From the NCBI RefSeq assembly GCF_026130045.1, contig NZ_JAIBNX010000031.1, forward strand, positions 1-48,212: 48,212 nt of DNA, written 5' to 3'. The position numbers were made by a program, and so were the translations under genes. The notes under the pieces are model-generated. The model ran no database searches. It was not told where the DNA came from and saw nothing but the letters and a program-made list of their open reading frames with translations. Source of the DNA: Micromonospora sp. CPCC 205371 (GTDB lineage: Bacteria; Actinomycetota; Actinomycetes; Mycobacteriales; Micromonosporaceae). Shown piece after piece: positions 39,856 to 48,133 of this stretch; within the stretch, counting starts at the first letter, position 1; every line of letters begins with the position of its first letter.

Positions 39856-41289
39856 CTAGGTGATCGCGGCAATGATCGAGTCAACGATATTCAATGCGTT
39901 AAATCCGGTACGGCTCACCTTGCCGTCCCGCAGCAGTTCGCCGAGGCGGGCGTCGACCTCGTGGAGCCTCTCCACTGCCTTGCTGTCCCGCCCGCCCTTG
40001 AGCCAGTCGGACGCCCGGTCGACCTGCCGGAGCAAATCCCGGCCGGCCACCGGATCCAGCTCGCCCTTGTCGATCTGCCGCTCGATGAGGCTCGCCAATG
40101 CGGCGACCCGCTCCATCGGCGTGGCCGCGGGCGCGCGACCGGCTGGCGCCGACGGCGTGGCCTTCGGACTGGCCGCCGGAGTGGGCGGCACGTCCGACGG
40201 TTCCAGGCGCGCCTGCGCGGTCACGGTGGCCGGACCGGGGACCGGAGCGGCAGCCGGTGTCCCGCTCGGCTCCTCGCCCGCCACGACCACCGCTACGGTC
40301 ACCACCGTCGCCAGGATCGCGGCGGCGGAGACCATGGCTATCCAATACTGTCGCAGCGACATCGCCGCGCTCGACATCCACACCGGCAGCGCGACCCGCA
40401 TCCGATGCCGGCCGATCGGGCGGGGCGGCGTCCGAGGAAGCACGACTGTGGCCGCATCCGCCCCTGGCATCGCGCGGATCGCGGCGAGCGCGTCGCGTAC
40501 CTCCGTGGCGGTGGCCGGCCGATCCCCCTGGCTCTTGGCCAGCAACCGCCCGATCAGGTGATCGAGCTCGGCTGGCACGTCGCTGCGCAGCGCCCGTACC
40601 GGGACCGGTGCCCGCTCAAGGTGCTGGTGGAGCACCGCCATGGCGGTCTCGCCGAGAAACGGCGGCCGGCCGGTCAGCATCGCGTGCAGGACGCAGCCGA
40701 GGGCGTACAGATCCGTGCGGGCGTCCACCGGCTCACCGGTCGCCTGCTCCGGCGCCATGTACTCGCAGGTGCCGACCGTCTCACTGTGGCTGGTCAAGGC
40801 GCTGCCGTCCCGCACCTGTAGCCGGGCGATGCCGAAGTCGCACACCTTCACGACACCCGCGCCGTCGACGAGCAGGTTTCCCGGCTTGATGTCGCGGTGA
40901 ATGACACCGGCGGCGTGCGCGGCCGCGAGCGCGTCGCTGACCTGTTCGGCGATCGCCACCGCTCGCTCCACCGGCAGCTGGCCATGAACGGTCAGCAGGT
41001 CGGCGACCGTAGGCCCGTCGACCAGTTCCATGGCGAGAAAACCACCATCGTCGTCGACGCCGGCAGCGTGGCTAGCCACGATGTTCGGATGATCCAGATG
41101 GGCGACCGTTTGCGCCTCGCGCCGCAGGCGCTCGACCACCACCGGTCGCGCCGCCTGTTCAGGGTCCAGCACCTTGACGGCCACCCGGTCACCGGTGTCC
41201 AGATCGACCCCGCGCCACACGGTGGCCGTCCCACCGCGGCCGAGCCGCTTTTCCAGCCGGTACCGTTCACCGACGATGCGGTCCGCCAC
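39856..41289 (-). CDS. Transmembrane Ser/Thr protein kinase (PknB-type)
   Basis: 477 residues from GTG 41289. Kinase domain 10-270: glycine loop LGRGGTATV, Lys39 in VAVKVLD, VIHRDIKPGNLL (HRD 131-133), DFGIA (151-155), GTCEYMAPEQ (APE 179-181), DLYALGCVL. A membrane helix about 318-341 (IAMVSAAAILATVVTVAVVVAG) follows a basic juxtamembrane stretch; the outside part is a Pro/Thr linker and a helical domain of about 75 residues (IERQIDKGELDPVAGRDLLRQ) with no PASTA repeats. All catalytic residues are intact. Activation-loop threonines TSHSETVGT are present. It is followed closely by a small membrane-protein gene; upstream is a terminator that isolates it from the tRNA. Confidence 0.95.
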   Translation of the reverse strand: MADRIVGERYRLEKRLGRGGTATVWRGVDLDTGDRVAVKVLDPEQAARPVVVERLRREAQTVAHLDHPNIVASHAAGVDDDGGFLAMELVDGPTVADLLTVHGQLPVERAVAIAEQVSDALAAAHAAGVIHRDIKPGNLLVDGAGVVKVCDFGIARLQVRDGSALTSHSETVGTCEYMAPEQATGEPVDARTDLYALGCVLHAMLTGRPPFLGETAMAVLHQHLERAPVPVRALRSDVPAELDHLIGRLLAKSQGDRPATATEVRDALAAIRAMPGADAATVVLPRTPPRPIGRHRMRVALPVWMSSAAMSLRQYWIAMVSAAAILATVVTVAVVVAGEEPSGTPAAAPVPGPATVTAQARLEPSDVPPTPAASPKATPSAPAGRAPAATPMERVAALASLIERQIDKGELDPVAGRDLLRQVDRASDWLKGGRDSKAVERLHEVDARLGELLRDGKVSRTGFNALNIVDSIIAAIT

Positions 41290-41370
41290 GTGTACTAGAT
41301 CCTTCCCTGGCCCGGTCCCACGCTGAAAGGGCGCGCGGCCGCACACGGGCGTTACGCCCATGCCGGATCA

Positions 41371-41405
41371 AGAAAAAAATGGCAGCTCAACGATGTGAGC
41401 TGCCA
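41371..41405 (-). terminator. Rho-independent terminator of tRNA-Ala
   Basis: Perfect 10-bp stem TGGCAGCTCA/TGAGCTGCCA (41380-41389 and 41396-41405) with a six-base loop, followed on the minus strand by seven Ts (41379-41373). It begins 12 bases after the tRNA 3' end. Confidence 0.95.
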
Positions 41406-41416
41406 GGTGACTTCGG

Positions 41417-41489
41417 TGGAGCCGAGGGGACTCGAACCCCTGACCCCCACACTGCCAGTGTGGTGCGCTACCAGCTGCGCCACGGCCCC
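41417..41489 (-). tRNA. tRNA-Ala (anticodon GGC)
   Basis: 73 bases. Acceptor GGGGCCG/CGGCTCC with discriminator A, D-stem GCGC/GCGC around AGCTGGTA, anticodon stem CCACA/TGTGG around CTGGCAG with anticodon GGC, variable loop GGGTC, T-arm AGGGG-TTCGAGT-CCCCT. CCA is not encoded. It has its own promoter and terminator and no integrase nearby. Confidence 0.97.
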
Positions 41490-41521
41490 AAAGCGTCCCC
41501 GGTCTCCCGGGCACCCGCGCA

Positions 41522-41550
41522 ATAGTACACATCCGGCGGTCGCCGGTCAC
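41522..41550 (-). promoter_or_regulatory. Promoter of tRNA-Ala
   Basis: Minus strand -35 GTGACC (41550-41545), 17-base spacer, -10 TACTAT (41527-41522), 33 bases before the tRNA 5' end. Good match to the housekeeping sigma consensus; it overlaps the gap after the YqgE stop. Confidence 0.7.
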
Positions 41551-41559
41551 ATCTGAGGG

Positions 41560-42114
41560 TCAGTTGAGCGCCACGTCGGGTGGGAAGTGCGCCACCGCCG
41601 CCAAGATTCCGCCCTGCCGGCGCAGCACCATGGACCAGAGGTCTTCCGGCCGCTCGACGAAGGCGTCTCCCGGCAGGGCGTCGAAGACGAACCACGAGCC
41701 GGTGGAGATCTCGTCTTCCAGTTGCCCGGCGGACCAGCCCGAGTAGCCGGCGAACACCCGGATGCCGACCAGGCTGCCCTGGAGCGTCTCGGGGTCGACG
41801 GAGAGGTCGACCGTGCCGACCGAACCGGACACTGGGTGGAACCCGCGCACCTTGCGGGCCTCGGGGCGCATCCGGGCCAGGCAGATCGCCGACTCGGGCT
41901 GCACCGGGCCGCCCTCGAAGAGCACAGCCGGCTCGCGGGCCATCGTGCCCCAGTTGCCGAGCACCTCGGAGACCGGCACCTCGGTCGCCCGGTTGAGGAC
42001 CACGCCGAGTGCGCCGCCCGCTTCGTGAGCCACGAGCAGGACGACGGTGCGATCGAAGTTTGGATCTTTCAGGGCGGGGGTCGCGACCAGTATCTGCCCG
42101 GTCATCGACTCCAT
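41560..42114 (-). CDS. YqgE/AlgH family protein
   Basis: 184 residues from ATG 42114; an in-frame ATG at 42150 would add 12. Family marks: GQILVATPALKDPNFDRTVVLL, GGALGVVLNRATEVPVSEVL, VLFEGGPVQPES, RVFAGYSGWSAGQLEDEI and GSWFVFDA (these blocks appear in the family order across the whole length). Structures of the family are known, the function is not settled; it is a widespread core protein. GGGGGG seven bases before 42114 supports the shorter start. Its promoter region diverges from the MTA phosphorylase gene. Confidence 0.93.
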   Translation of the reverse strand: MESMTGQILVATPALKDPNFDRTVVLLVAHEAGGALGVVLNRATEVPVSEVLGNWGTMAREPAVLFEGGPVQPESAICLARMRPEARKVRGFHPVSGSVGTVDLSVDPETLQGSLVGIRVFAGYSGWSAGQLEDEISTGSWFVFDALPGDAFVERPEDLWSMVLRRQGGILAAVAHFPPDVALN

Positions 42115-42271
42115 CGACCGCCCCCCGATCCGCTGCCCCTCTCCGTACATGGCGCCCCGCTACCCGTGCGCGCCTAGTGTCGGGTGCTGATTACCCTCTG
42201 GGCCGGTGCGGTCGGTGCCGGCCATGCGCGCAGTGAACGCCATGCACGCACGATAGCCTGCGGCAAGGGCC

Positions 42272-43093
42272 ATGGTTAAGGTCTCAATCGTGAGCCCTCA
42301 CGCAGAGTTTGCCGTCATCGGCGGGTCCGGCCTTTACGCCTTACTGGACGGCGCCACCGAGCACGTGGTCGAGACGCCTTACGGCGCACCGTCCGGTGCG
42401 ATCACGATCGCCGAGGTGGGCGGCCGATCGGTGGCGTTCCTGCCGCGCCATGGGAGAGACCATCGGCATCCACCGCACCTGATCCCGTACCGGGCCAACC
42501 TGTGGGCGCTGCGCTCGCTCGGTGTACGGCAGATTCTGGCGCCATGTGCGGTCGGTGGGTTGCGGCCCGACCTGGGTCCGGGCAGCTTCGTCGTACCGGA
42601 CCAGCTCATCGACCGCACCAGCGGCCGGGTGCAGACGTACTACGACCGGGGCGCGGTCCACGTCTCGTTCGCCGACCCGTACTGTCCCGTGGGCCGCTCG
42701 ACGGTGCTCGCCACGGCCAGTGGGCACGGCGTCGATGCGGAGAGCCGCGGCACGATGGTGGTCATCGAAGGCCCGCGCTTCTCCACTCGGGCGGAGTCCC
42801 GCTGGTATGCCAGCATGGGCGGAACTGTCGTCAATATGACTGGCCACCCGGAGGCGGTGCTCGCCCGCGAGCTCGCGCTCTGTTACACGGCGATCGCATT
42901 GGTGACCGACCTGGATGCCGGAGTCGAGGGTGGTCACAGCGTCACGCAGGACGAGGTCTTCCGGGTCTTCGGGGAAAACACGGAGCGCCTCCGCGCGGTA
43001 CTCCTCGACACGCTGGCGGCGCTCCCGCAAGAGCGCGATTGCCCGTGCCCGTCGGTGTTGGACGGCATCAAGCTGCCGATCGAGCTGCCTTAG
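42272..43093 (+). CDS. mtnP: S-methyl-5'-thioadenosine (or purine nucleoside) phosphorylase
   Basis: 273 residues of the trimeric PNP/MTAP family: FAVIGGSGLYALLDG (phosphate loop GGSG), VAFLPRHGRDHRHPPHLIPYRANLWAL (FLPRHGRDHRHPPH is the family hallmark), VVPDQLIDRT, VVIEGPRFSTRAESRWY and GGTVVNMTGHPEAVLARE, with NMTGHPE in place of the NMT-x-xPE purine/MTA-binding loop. Cleaves 5'-methylthioadenosine with phosphate to adenine and methylthioribose 1-phosphate, in polyamine and methionine salvage; a hypoxanthine/guanosine specificity cannot be excluded. ATG 42272 has AAGGG close upstream; GTG 42290 is an alternative. The stop overlaps the convergent gene by four bases. Confidence 0.93.
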   Translation: MVKVSIVSPHAEFAVIGGSGLYALLDGATEHVVETPYGAPSGAITIAEVGGRSVAFLPRHGRDHRHPPHLIPYRANLWALRSLGVRQILAPCAVGGLRPDLGPGSFVVPDQLIDRTSGRVQTYYDRGAVHVSFADPYCPVGRSTVLATASGHGVDAESRGTMVVIEGPRFSTRAESRWYASMGGTVVNMTGHPEAVLARELALCYTAIALVTDLDAGVEGGHSVTQDEVFRVFGENTERLRAVLLDTLAALPQERDCPCPSVLDGIKLPIELP

Positions 43094-43557
43094 GTTTCGC
43101 CGCCGATGTCGGTCGCGTAGGCCTCGTACACCAGGTCGGCGCCGCGCTGCCGGTGCCGCGTGAGATCGCGCAGCAGGTCGCTCGCCCAGGCACGCAGGTC
43201 GTCGACCGTGGTCTCCAGGGCGTCGACCCGCCGTTGAAGGGCGCCGAGCGCGGCGGCCACCGCCGCGTGCTCATGCACGAGCACCCGCACCGCGCGCGCC
43301 AGCCGCGGCGCGTGGTCGAGCAGTTCGGCGTACAGGCCGTCGGCGCCCTCGGTCACGACGATGTGCTCGGCGAACGCGCCACGCAGGGCGTGCAGCCGGC
43401 TGCTCACGCGTGGCCGCCACCCCGGGTCGCCCGCCGGCGCGGCGAGCGCCTGCTCGAAGCCGTGGATGCACTCCAGGAGGGTGGCGCGGTGCCGCCGTGC
43501 GATCGCCAGCGACGTGGCGTCGACCGCGGCCGGGTGCTGAGTAGGTCCTGCCACCAC
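43090..43557 (-). CDS. Hemerythrin-like HHE-domain protein
   Basis: 155 residues from GTG 43557, GGGAGG six bases upstream. Four helices with histidines at hemerythrin-like places: ARRHRATLLECIHGF (first helix), LRGAFAEHIVVTEG (second), VLVHEHAAVAAAL (third), and LTRHRQRGADLVYEAYATDIGG (fourth; RHRQRGADLVYEAY). The ending is characteristic of actinobacterial hemerythrin-domain proteins. Likely binds a di-iron centre and O2, NO or metal; role unknown. A longer in-frame extension to 43710 overlaps a strong hairpin and is not coding-like. Confidence 0.82.
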   Translation of the reverse strand: MVAGPTQHPAAVDATSLAIARRHRATLLECIHGFEQALAAPAGDPGWRPRVSSRLHALRGAFAEHIVVTEGADGLYAELLDHAPRLARAVRVLVHEHAAVAAALGALQRRVDALETTVDDLRAWASDLLRDLTRHRQRGADLVYEAYATDIGGET

Positions 43558-43708
43558 GTCGCACCTCCCGCCACGAGCTATTAGCCGATGGTCGCGGCTG
43601 GGAGCGCGGAGTGTCCAGACTTCGCGCGAGGGTTGTGGCCGGTGGGGCGGATGAGGCGATGGCGGCCCCTTACACGCTGCCCGCGATGATGCCGATGACC
43701 TCGACGAC

Positions 43709-43743
43709 AAGGGCGGTGCGACCTGTGTGGTCGCACCGCCCTT
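43709..43743 (-). terminator. 15-bp perfect hairpin, tmRNA terminator
   Basis: AAGGGCGGTGCGACC (43709-43723), loop TGTGT, GGTCGCACCGCCCTT (43729-43743). It begins five bases after the tmRNA 3' end. No long T-run follows on the minus strand, as is usual for high-GC actinobacterial terminators. Confidence 0.8.
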
Positions 43744-43747
43744 TGAC

Positions 43748-44123
43748 TGGTGGAGGTGCCGGGAATCGAACCCGGGTCCTTCGGCGCCTTGACAGGGCTT
43801 CTCCGAGCGCAGCTCGCTGTGCCTCTACTCGGCCCCACCGATCACGCGAGCGAGTCGGTGTGACGGGCCCAGTCGCTGATTAATCTCGCCGCACAAGCCC
43901 CGCGACCGGGCTCGATTGGCCAGCCTTCTAGCTGATGCCGGTTAACTGGGTCGAAGGCGCTCCCAGACCGACAGACTCGCTACTCGCCTCAGGCGGCGAG
44001 AGCGAAGTCAGCGCGATTGTTCTTGGCGCTTATTGGTTTCCGACGACCGATTCTCGAGACGACGTCGGCTTCCTCGGCTCGCTTCCCCTGTCGTAACGGA
44101 CGAAGTCGAAACCAGTCACCCCC
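43748..44123 (-). ncRNA. ssrA: tmRNA (transfer-messenger RNA)
   Basis: 376 bases including the encoded CCA. The 5' end GGGGGTG-ACTGGTTTCGAC pairs with the 3' end CACCTCC-ACCA to form the acceptor; the T-arm GACCCGGG-TTCGATT-CCCGG (43-base 3' part) is standard. The tag reading frame at 44027-43989 encodes AKNNRADFALAA and stop TGA, matching actinobacterial tags ending in ALAA. It rescues stalled ribosomes together with SmpB, encoded 2.2 kb upstream on the same strand. A 15-bp hairpin follows. Confidence 0.97.
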
Positions 44124-44183
44124 CTGCTTGTCACTACCAAGCTGATCTACTGCCACCAAGCTTAACGCCCCGCGCCACCGGAT

Positions 44184-45227
44184 TCATCCCGCCGCCACGC
44201 CACAGGGCTCGCTGCCGACCTGGCAGCTGTCGGGCCCCTTCTCGCCGAGGCGCGCGTCGCCCGCCACCTCGAACTCGAAGGCCAGCGAAGCGCCTGCCCG
44301 CACGTCCGATCCGGTGAATGTCACCGTCGTGCCCTGCTGCTTGAAGGAGGCACCGGTGGCGTCCGTCACAGTGGCGCCCTCCCGGAGAGTGATCGTCACC
44401 TTCCAGCCCTGCGCGATGGCGTCGCCGGTGTTCGTCAAGGTGATCTCGCCGCGGTAGCCGAGGATGCGGGTGGACACGGTCTCGTACTGGGCGCCCAGAT
44501 CCGCCGCTGGCGCCGGGCCGGTGGTGCTCGACTCGGCGCGGCCGGTCGGTGACGGGGGCGCTGCCGGCGACGGGGTGGCTGCCGCCTCCGCGCGGCCGGC
44601 GCCAGCGCTGGCCGGGGCGGTGGGAGCGGCGCTGGATGACTCCTCGGCGGCGGGCGTGGTGGACGCGATCGGGTCGTCCTTGCCGGGCCGGACGAGCATG
44701 ATCAGAGTGGCGCCGCTGGCCACGGCGAGCACGGCGAGAACGGCCACGAGGGTCCGCCGGCCACGCCGTCGGGGTGGCGCCACGGTCGGCGCGAAGATTG
44801 TGGGCTCGTTGACGGCGCCCGAGGCGGGCTCTGCGTCGGGGTCCGGGTCAGCCGCGAGGTCGACCTCGCCGAAGGCCAGCCAGTCGAGCGCGGCCGGCAG
44901 CCGCTCGCCCAGGATCGACTCCCAGGTATCCCGCAGAGCCTCGCGGTGCTCGTCGTCCCACTCGCCGTACACGCAGGTCTGCCGCAGCAGCAACTGGCTG
45001 CCGTTGGACGTCTCCGAAAGCTCCCACGTCAGCCGTGTGTGCAGGTCTTCGTTCCCCCAGAGCATGGCGACCCGGCGCGGCTCGTCGACCCCGGTCACCT
45101 CCAGCTCCGACACCGGGTCGAATCCGGGCAGGTCAAGCCACTGGGCCAGCAGCCGGTCTTCGGTCAACGCCCGCCACACGCGCTCGGGCGGATGCTCAAG
45201 GTCGGCATCTAACCGGATTTCACTCAC
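44184..45227 (-). CDS. SRPBCC (AHSA1/START-like) domain - TM - CBM2-like protein, paralogue 1
   Basis: 347 residues. Residues 1-122 are an SRPBCC domain of the activator-of-Hsp90/polyketide-cyclase type (IRLDADLEHPPERVWRALTEDRLLAQW is its opening, with HPPERVWRALTE; LTWELSETSNGSQLLLRQT; LPAALDWLA at the end). A basic RRRGRR and a membrane helix at 160-178 follow, then a Pro/Thr/Ser linker (180-243) and a beta-domain (244-326: YETVSTRILGYRGEITLTNTGDAIAQGWKV is split as LGYRGEITLTNTG and AQGWKVTITL) that follows the cellulose-binding family 2 pattern, with a terminal Cys335-Cys342 pair. Topology must be N-in, C-out. Close in order and sequence to the next gene. Function unknown. Confidence 0.85.
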   Translation of the reverse strand: MSEIRLDADLEHPPERVWRALTEDRLLAQWLDLPGFDPVSELEVTGVDEPRRVAMLWGNEDLHTRLTWELSETSNGSQLLLRQTCVYGEWDDEHREALRDTWESILGERLPAALDWLAFGEVDLAADPDPDAEPASGAVNEPTIFAPTVAPPRRRGRRTLVAVLAVLAVASGATLIMLVRPGKDDPIASTTPAAEESSSAAPTAPASAGAGRAEAAATPSPAAPPSPTGRAESSTTGPAPAADLGAQYETVSTRILGYRGEITLTNTGDAIAQGWKVTITLREGATVTDATGASFKQQGTTVTFTGSDVRAGASLAFEFEVAGDARLGEKGPDSCQVGSEPCGVAAG

Positions 45228-45237
45228 TCGGGTGACC

Positions 45238-46293
45238 TTACAGACCCGCGCAAGTACTGCCGTCTATCTCACAACTGGCCGGCTCTTTGGGGCCTAGAAG
45301 GCTAAGAGTCACGTCGAAGACGATCCGCTCGGAGGAGCCCGCCGGCAGCGCCGGACCGCTGAAGGTCACGGTGTCGCCATCGCGCTTCGGCGCCGGCCCC
45401 TCGACCCCGCTGACCAGATCGAGGCCCTGCACGACCAGCGTGACCGTCCACGGCGCCGACGAGCTTTCGCCGCTGTTGGCGACGTCGACGCTTCCCCGGT
45501 ATCCGAGCAGCGTCGTCGAGACGGTGGCGTAGCTGGCCCCCAGGGCGGCGGGCGCGGGCGGGGTCGTGCCGGGCGCGGCCGTCGTCGGGGCGCCGCTCGC
45601 CGAGCGGGACGGGGACGGGCCCGTCGTCGGCGTCCGGCGCGGCGGCGCCGCAGGGCCGGGCGGCGGCCGGGTGCCCGCGGGTGGCGCCGCCGGCAAGGCC
45701 GCCCCCGGGGTCCTCGGGCCCGACGCTTGCTCGCTCGTGCGCGCGGGCAGGTTGGCCACCACGACGGCCACGGTCGCCACCAGCAGCGCGGCGGCGAGCA
45801 CCACGAGCACCTGCCGCCGCCGGTCCGGCGGCTCCGGAGCGTCGGTCACGCTCGGAGGCGGCGGCACCGCGACGTCTGCGCCCGTTGCCAGGCCATCGAG
45901 TACCGCGGCCAGCCGCACCCCGAAGAGCCGGCGGTACGTGGCGATGAGCTGCCGTCGCCGGGCAGTGCCCCGGATGCCGAGGAACCCGGAGTGCGTTATC
46001 AGCAGCCGGGAGCCAACCGGTGTCTCCGACAGCTCCCAGGTAACCCGCGAATGCATCTGCTCGCCGCGCCAGCGCATGGACAGCCGGCGTTCCTCGGTCA
46101 CCTCGATCAGCTCGCCCCGCACGGTGCCGTCGAAGCCGGGCAGTGTCTCCGGCAGCAGCTCGAATGTGGACCCCGCGTGCGGCTCCAGGTCGGTCAGCAT
46201 GAACCACCGGGAGAGCAGCTTGCGGTCGGTCAGCGCCCGCCACACCAGTTCGGGCCGGTGCTGGTACTGGACGCTGATCCGGATCTCCGTCAC
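45238..46293 (-). CDS. SRPBCC (AHSA1/START-like) domain - TM - CBM2-like protein, paralogue 2
   Basis: 351 residues from GTG 46293. Same layout as the downstream gene: SRPBCC domain 1-137 (VQYQHRPELVWRALTDRKLL, RVTWELSETPVGSRLLI, LAAVLDGLATG), RRR and membrane helix 161-180, a 70-residue Pro/Thr/Ala linker, and a CBM2-like beta-domain 251-332 (LLGYRGSVDVANSGESSSAPWTVTLVV, given here in two parts: LLGYRGSVDVANSG and APWTVTLVVQG) with terminal Cys341-Cys348. The two proteins align throughout, so they arose by tandem duplication. It lies 19 bases after smpB and 10 before its paralogue, all on one strand and followed by ssrA. The SRPBCC fold binds hydrophobic ligands; a role as a trans-membrane sensor is an inference. 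Confidence 0.85.
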   Translation of the reverse strand: MTEIRISVQYQHRPELVWRALTDRKLLSRWFMLTDLEPHAGSTFELLPETLPGFDGTVRGELIEVTEERRLSMRWRGEQMHSRVTWELSETPVGSRLLITHSGFLGIRGTARRRQLIATYRRLFGVRLAAVLDGLATGADVAVPPPPSVTDAPEPPDRRRQVLVVLAAALLVATVAVVVANLPARTSEQASGPRTPGAALPAAPPAGTRPPPGPAAPPRRTPTTGPSPSRSASGAPTTAAPGTTPPAPAALGASYATVSTTLLGYRGSVDVANSGESSSAPWTVTLVVQGLDLVSGVEGPAPKRDGDTVTFSGPALPAGSSERIVFDVTLSLLGPKEPASCEIDGSTCAGL

Positions 46294-46312
46294 CGCGGCG
46301 CCCCGAGGGCTG

Positions 46313-46789
46313 TCACTCCATCCCCTTGCCGCGGCGCCCCATCGCCCGGGTGATCTCGCGGTCCGCATCGCGCTTCGCGAGATCCTGCCGCTTGTCGTAC
46401 GCCTTCTTGCCCTTCGCGAGCCCGATCTCGACCTTCGCCCACCCGTCGGAGAAGTACACCGACAGCGGCACGAGGGTGTGGCCGGTCTCGCGCAGCTTGC
46501 CGATGAGGCGGTCGATCTCGTGCCGGCTGAGCAGGAGCTTGCGGGTGCGTCGGGGCTCGTGGTTGGTCCACGTGCCCTGGGTGTACTCCGGGATGTGCAT
46601 CCCGTAGAGGTACAGCTCGCCGGCCTTCTCCTGAGCGAACGCGTCGACAAGGGACGCCCGGCCCGCCCGCAGCGACTTGACCTCGGTGCCGGTCAGCGCC
46701 ATGCCCGCCTCGTAGGTGTCGAGGATGGTGTAGTCGTGGCGCGCTTTGCGGTTTGACGCGACGACTTTGCGACCCTTTTCTCTCGGCAC
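46313..46789 (-). CDS. smpB: SsrA-binding protein SmpB
   Basis: 158 residues. Full-length Smp[21 protein letters not shown] (first strand, with the conserved YEAG), [33 protein letters not shown], the [13 protein letters not shown] block and the basic C-terminal tail ([22 protein letters not shown] in two parts: [12 protein letters not shown] and LAKRDADRE) that enters the mRNA channel. Binds tmRNA and delivers it to stalled ribosomes. GTG start at 46789. In actinobacteria smpB normally follows ftsE-ftsX and an M23 protein, as the next gene upstream indicates. Confidence 0.98.
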   Translation of the reverse strand: MPREKGRKVVASNRKARHDYTILDTYEAGMALTGTEVKSLRAGRASLVDAFAQEKAGELYLYGMHIPEYTQGTWTNHEPRRTRKLLLSRHEIDRLIGKLRETGHTLVPLSVYFSDGWAKVEIGLAKGKKAYDKRQDLAKRDADREITRAMGRRGKGME

Positions 46790-46806
46790 CGCGCAAGCCT
46801 AGCGTG

Positions 46807-48057
46807 TCAGCACAGGCAACCCGGGAGCCAGTTCAGCGGTTGCGTCGGGCGGCCGGAAAGGCGCACCTCGAAGTGGAGGTGGTACCCGGTCGAGGCACCG
46901 GTCGTGCCCACCCGGCCGATGACCTGCCCGCGCCGCACGCGCTGCCCCGCCGATACGAGAATCCGGGACTGGTGCGCGTAGCAGGTGCTCAGACCGCTCC
47001 CGCGGTAGCTGCCGTGGCTGACGCAGGTGTAGTTGCCGTACCCGCCGTTCCAGCCGGCGCGGATCACCCGCCCGTCGGCGGCGGCGTAGATGGGTTGGCC
47101 GCCGCCGGCGGCGATGTTGGCTCCGGGATGCAGCTGCCACACGTGGAAGTACGGGGTGGAGGGCCTGGCGAAGTCGCCGGGGGTCCCGCCTCGCACCGGC
47201 ATCAGGAACATCGCGCCGGGCCGCACCACCGGGCTGCCACCGCCCGGCCGGGTCACCTTCTGCCGGTCTTCCCAGGCGCGCAGTTCCCGCTCGATCCGGG
47301 CCGCTTCCGCCTTGGCCTCCTCGTACTTCGCGAGGCTCGCGTCGCGCTCCTGCTCGGCGATCTCCAGTGCCTCGGTGCGCTCGGTGGCCAGCATCGCGAC
47401 ATAGGCGACCGCGGCCTCCGCCTCGGCCTGTGCCGCCCGCGCCTCGGCGAGCGCTCCTTCGGCCGCGAGCCGCGCCGCCTCGGCCTCGCGCTGGGCCAGC
47501 ACGGCGTCGTTCTGCGCCTGTTTGGCGACTCTCCGAGCCTGCGTGAACCCGTCGAGCGCCACCTTTTCGGCGCCGAGGATGCGCTCGAAGTACCCGTACC
47601 GCTCGGCGGCCTCGATGGGAGTGCGCGCGTTGATCAGCAGGTTGAGGGTGACGATGCTGCTGCCCTTGTACGCCGACGACACGAAATCGCCGACCCGCCG
47701 GCGCCTCTCCTCGACGCGCTTCTGAGATTCGGTGTACCGCTGTTCGGCGCCTACGACGGCTGCGGCGGCCGCTGCGGCCCGGCGCCGTGCGGTGTTGGCG
47801 GCGACCTCGGCGGCGGCGACCAGACCTCGGGACTCGGCCACCCGGTCCTGCGCGCCGGGCAGAGCGGCGTTCGCCGCCGCGAGCCGCTTCGCGGCTGACT
47901 GCGCCCGGGCCGTGGCACCCTCCAGGATCGCAGCGGCCGTGGCCACCTCGGCGTCGATGCGTTTCTTGTCGTCACGCGGGTCACCCTGGGCCGGAGCCGC
48001 GGGCAGCATCATCAGCAGTACGGCGAAGGCCGCAAACCAGGCACGATGGGGTCTCAC
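46807..48057 (-). CDS. Secreted coiled-coil M23/LytM-family protein with a changed zinc ligand (EnvC-like)
   Basis: 416 residues from GTG 48057, where GGGGAG sits six bases upstream (TTG 48063 is less likely). Signal peptide about 1-24 (AAPAQG), coiled coil about 28-270 (Ala/Glu/Arg rich), LytM domain about 290-405. The usual HxxxD reads HPGAN (His310, Asn314 for Asp); YAHQS and HLHFEV (His393, His395) are intact. Cysteines in NYTCVSH, STCYAH and the terminal GCLC may form disulfides. The domain order, and the place next to smpB where ftsEX normally lie, fit an FtsEX-dependent cell-wall hydrolase or, given the Asn, a hydrolase activator like EnvC. Confidence 0.88.
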   Translation of the reverse strand: MRPHRAWFAAFAVLLMMLPAAPAQGDPRDDKKRIDAEVATAAAILEGATARAQSAAKRLAAANAALPGAQDRVAESRGLVAAAEVAANTARRRAAAAAAAVVGAEQRYTESQKRVEERRRRVGDFVSSAYKGSSIVTLNLLINARTPIEAAERYGYFERILGAEKVALDGFTQARRVAKQAQNDAVLAQREAEAARLAAEGALAEARAAQAEAEAAVAYVAMLATERTEALEIAEQERDASLAKYEEAKAEAARIERELRAWEDRQKVTRPGGGSPVVRPGAMFLMPVRGGTPGDFARPSTPYFHVWQLHPGANIAAGGGQPIYAAADGRVIRAGWNGGYGNYTCVSHGSYRGSGLSTCYAHQSRILVSAGQRVRRGQVIGRVGTTGASTGYHLHFEVRLSGRPTQPLNWLPGCLC

Positions 48058-48133
48058 GGGCAACTCCCCTCATTCGCGCCTTTTACCGTACCCCTGTCAC
48101 ACTAGCCTCAACCACCTAAAACGGAACGCGGCA

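Noticed and set aside
41417-41489. tRNA-Ala as an integration site for a mobile element
   Set aside because: No integrase, no repeated tRNA 3' end in the surrounding 10 kb, and flanking genes are core genes.
43558-43710. N-terminal extension of the hemerythrin-like protein to an upstream start at 43710
   Set aside because: The extension has Pro/Arg/Ser-rich non-coding character and runs into the 15-bp tmRNA terminator hairpin, while GTG 43557 has a good ribosome site.
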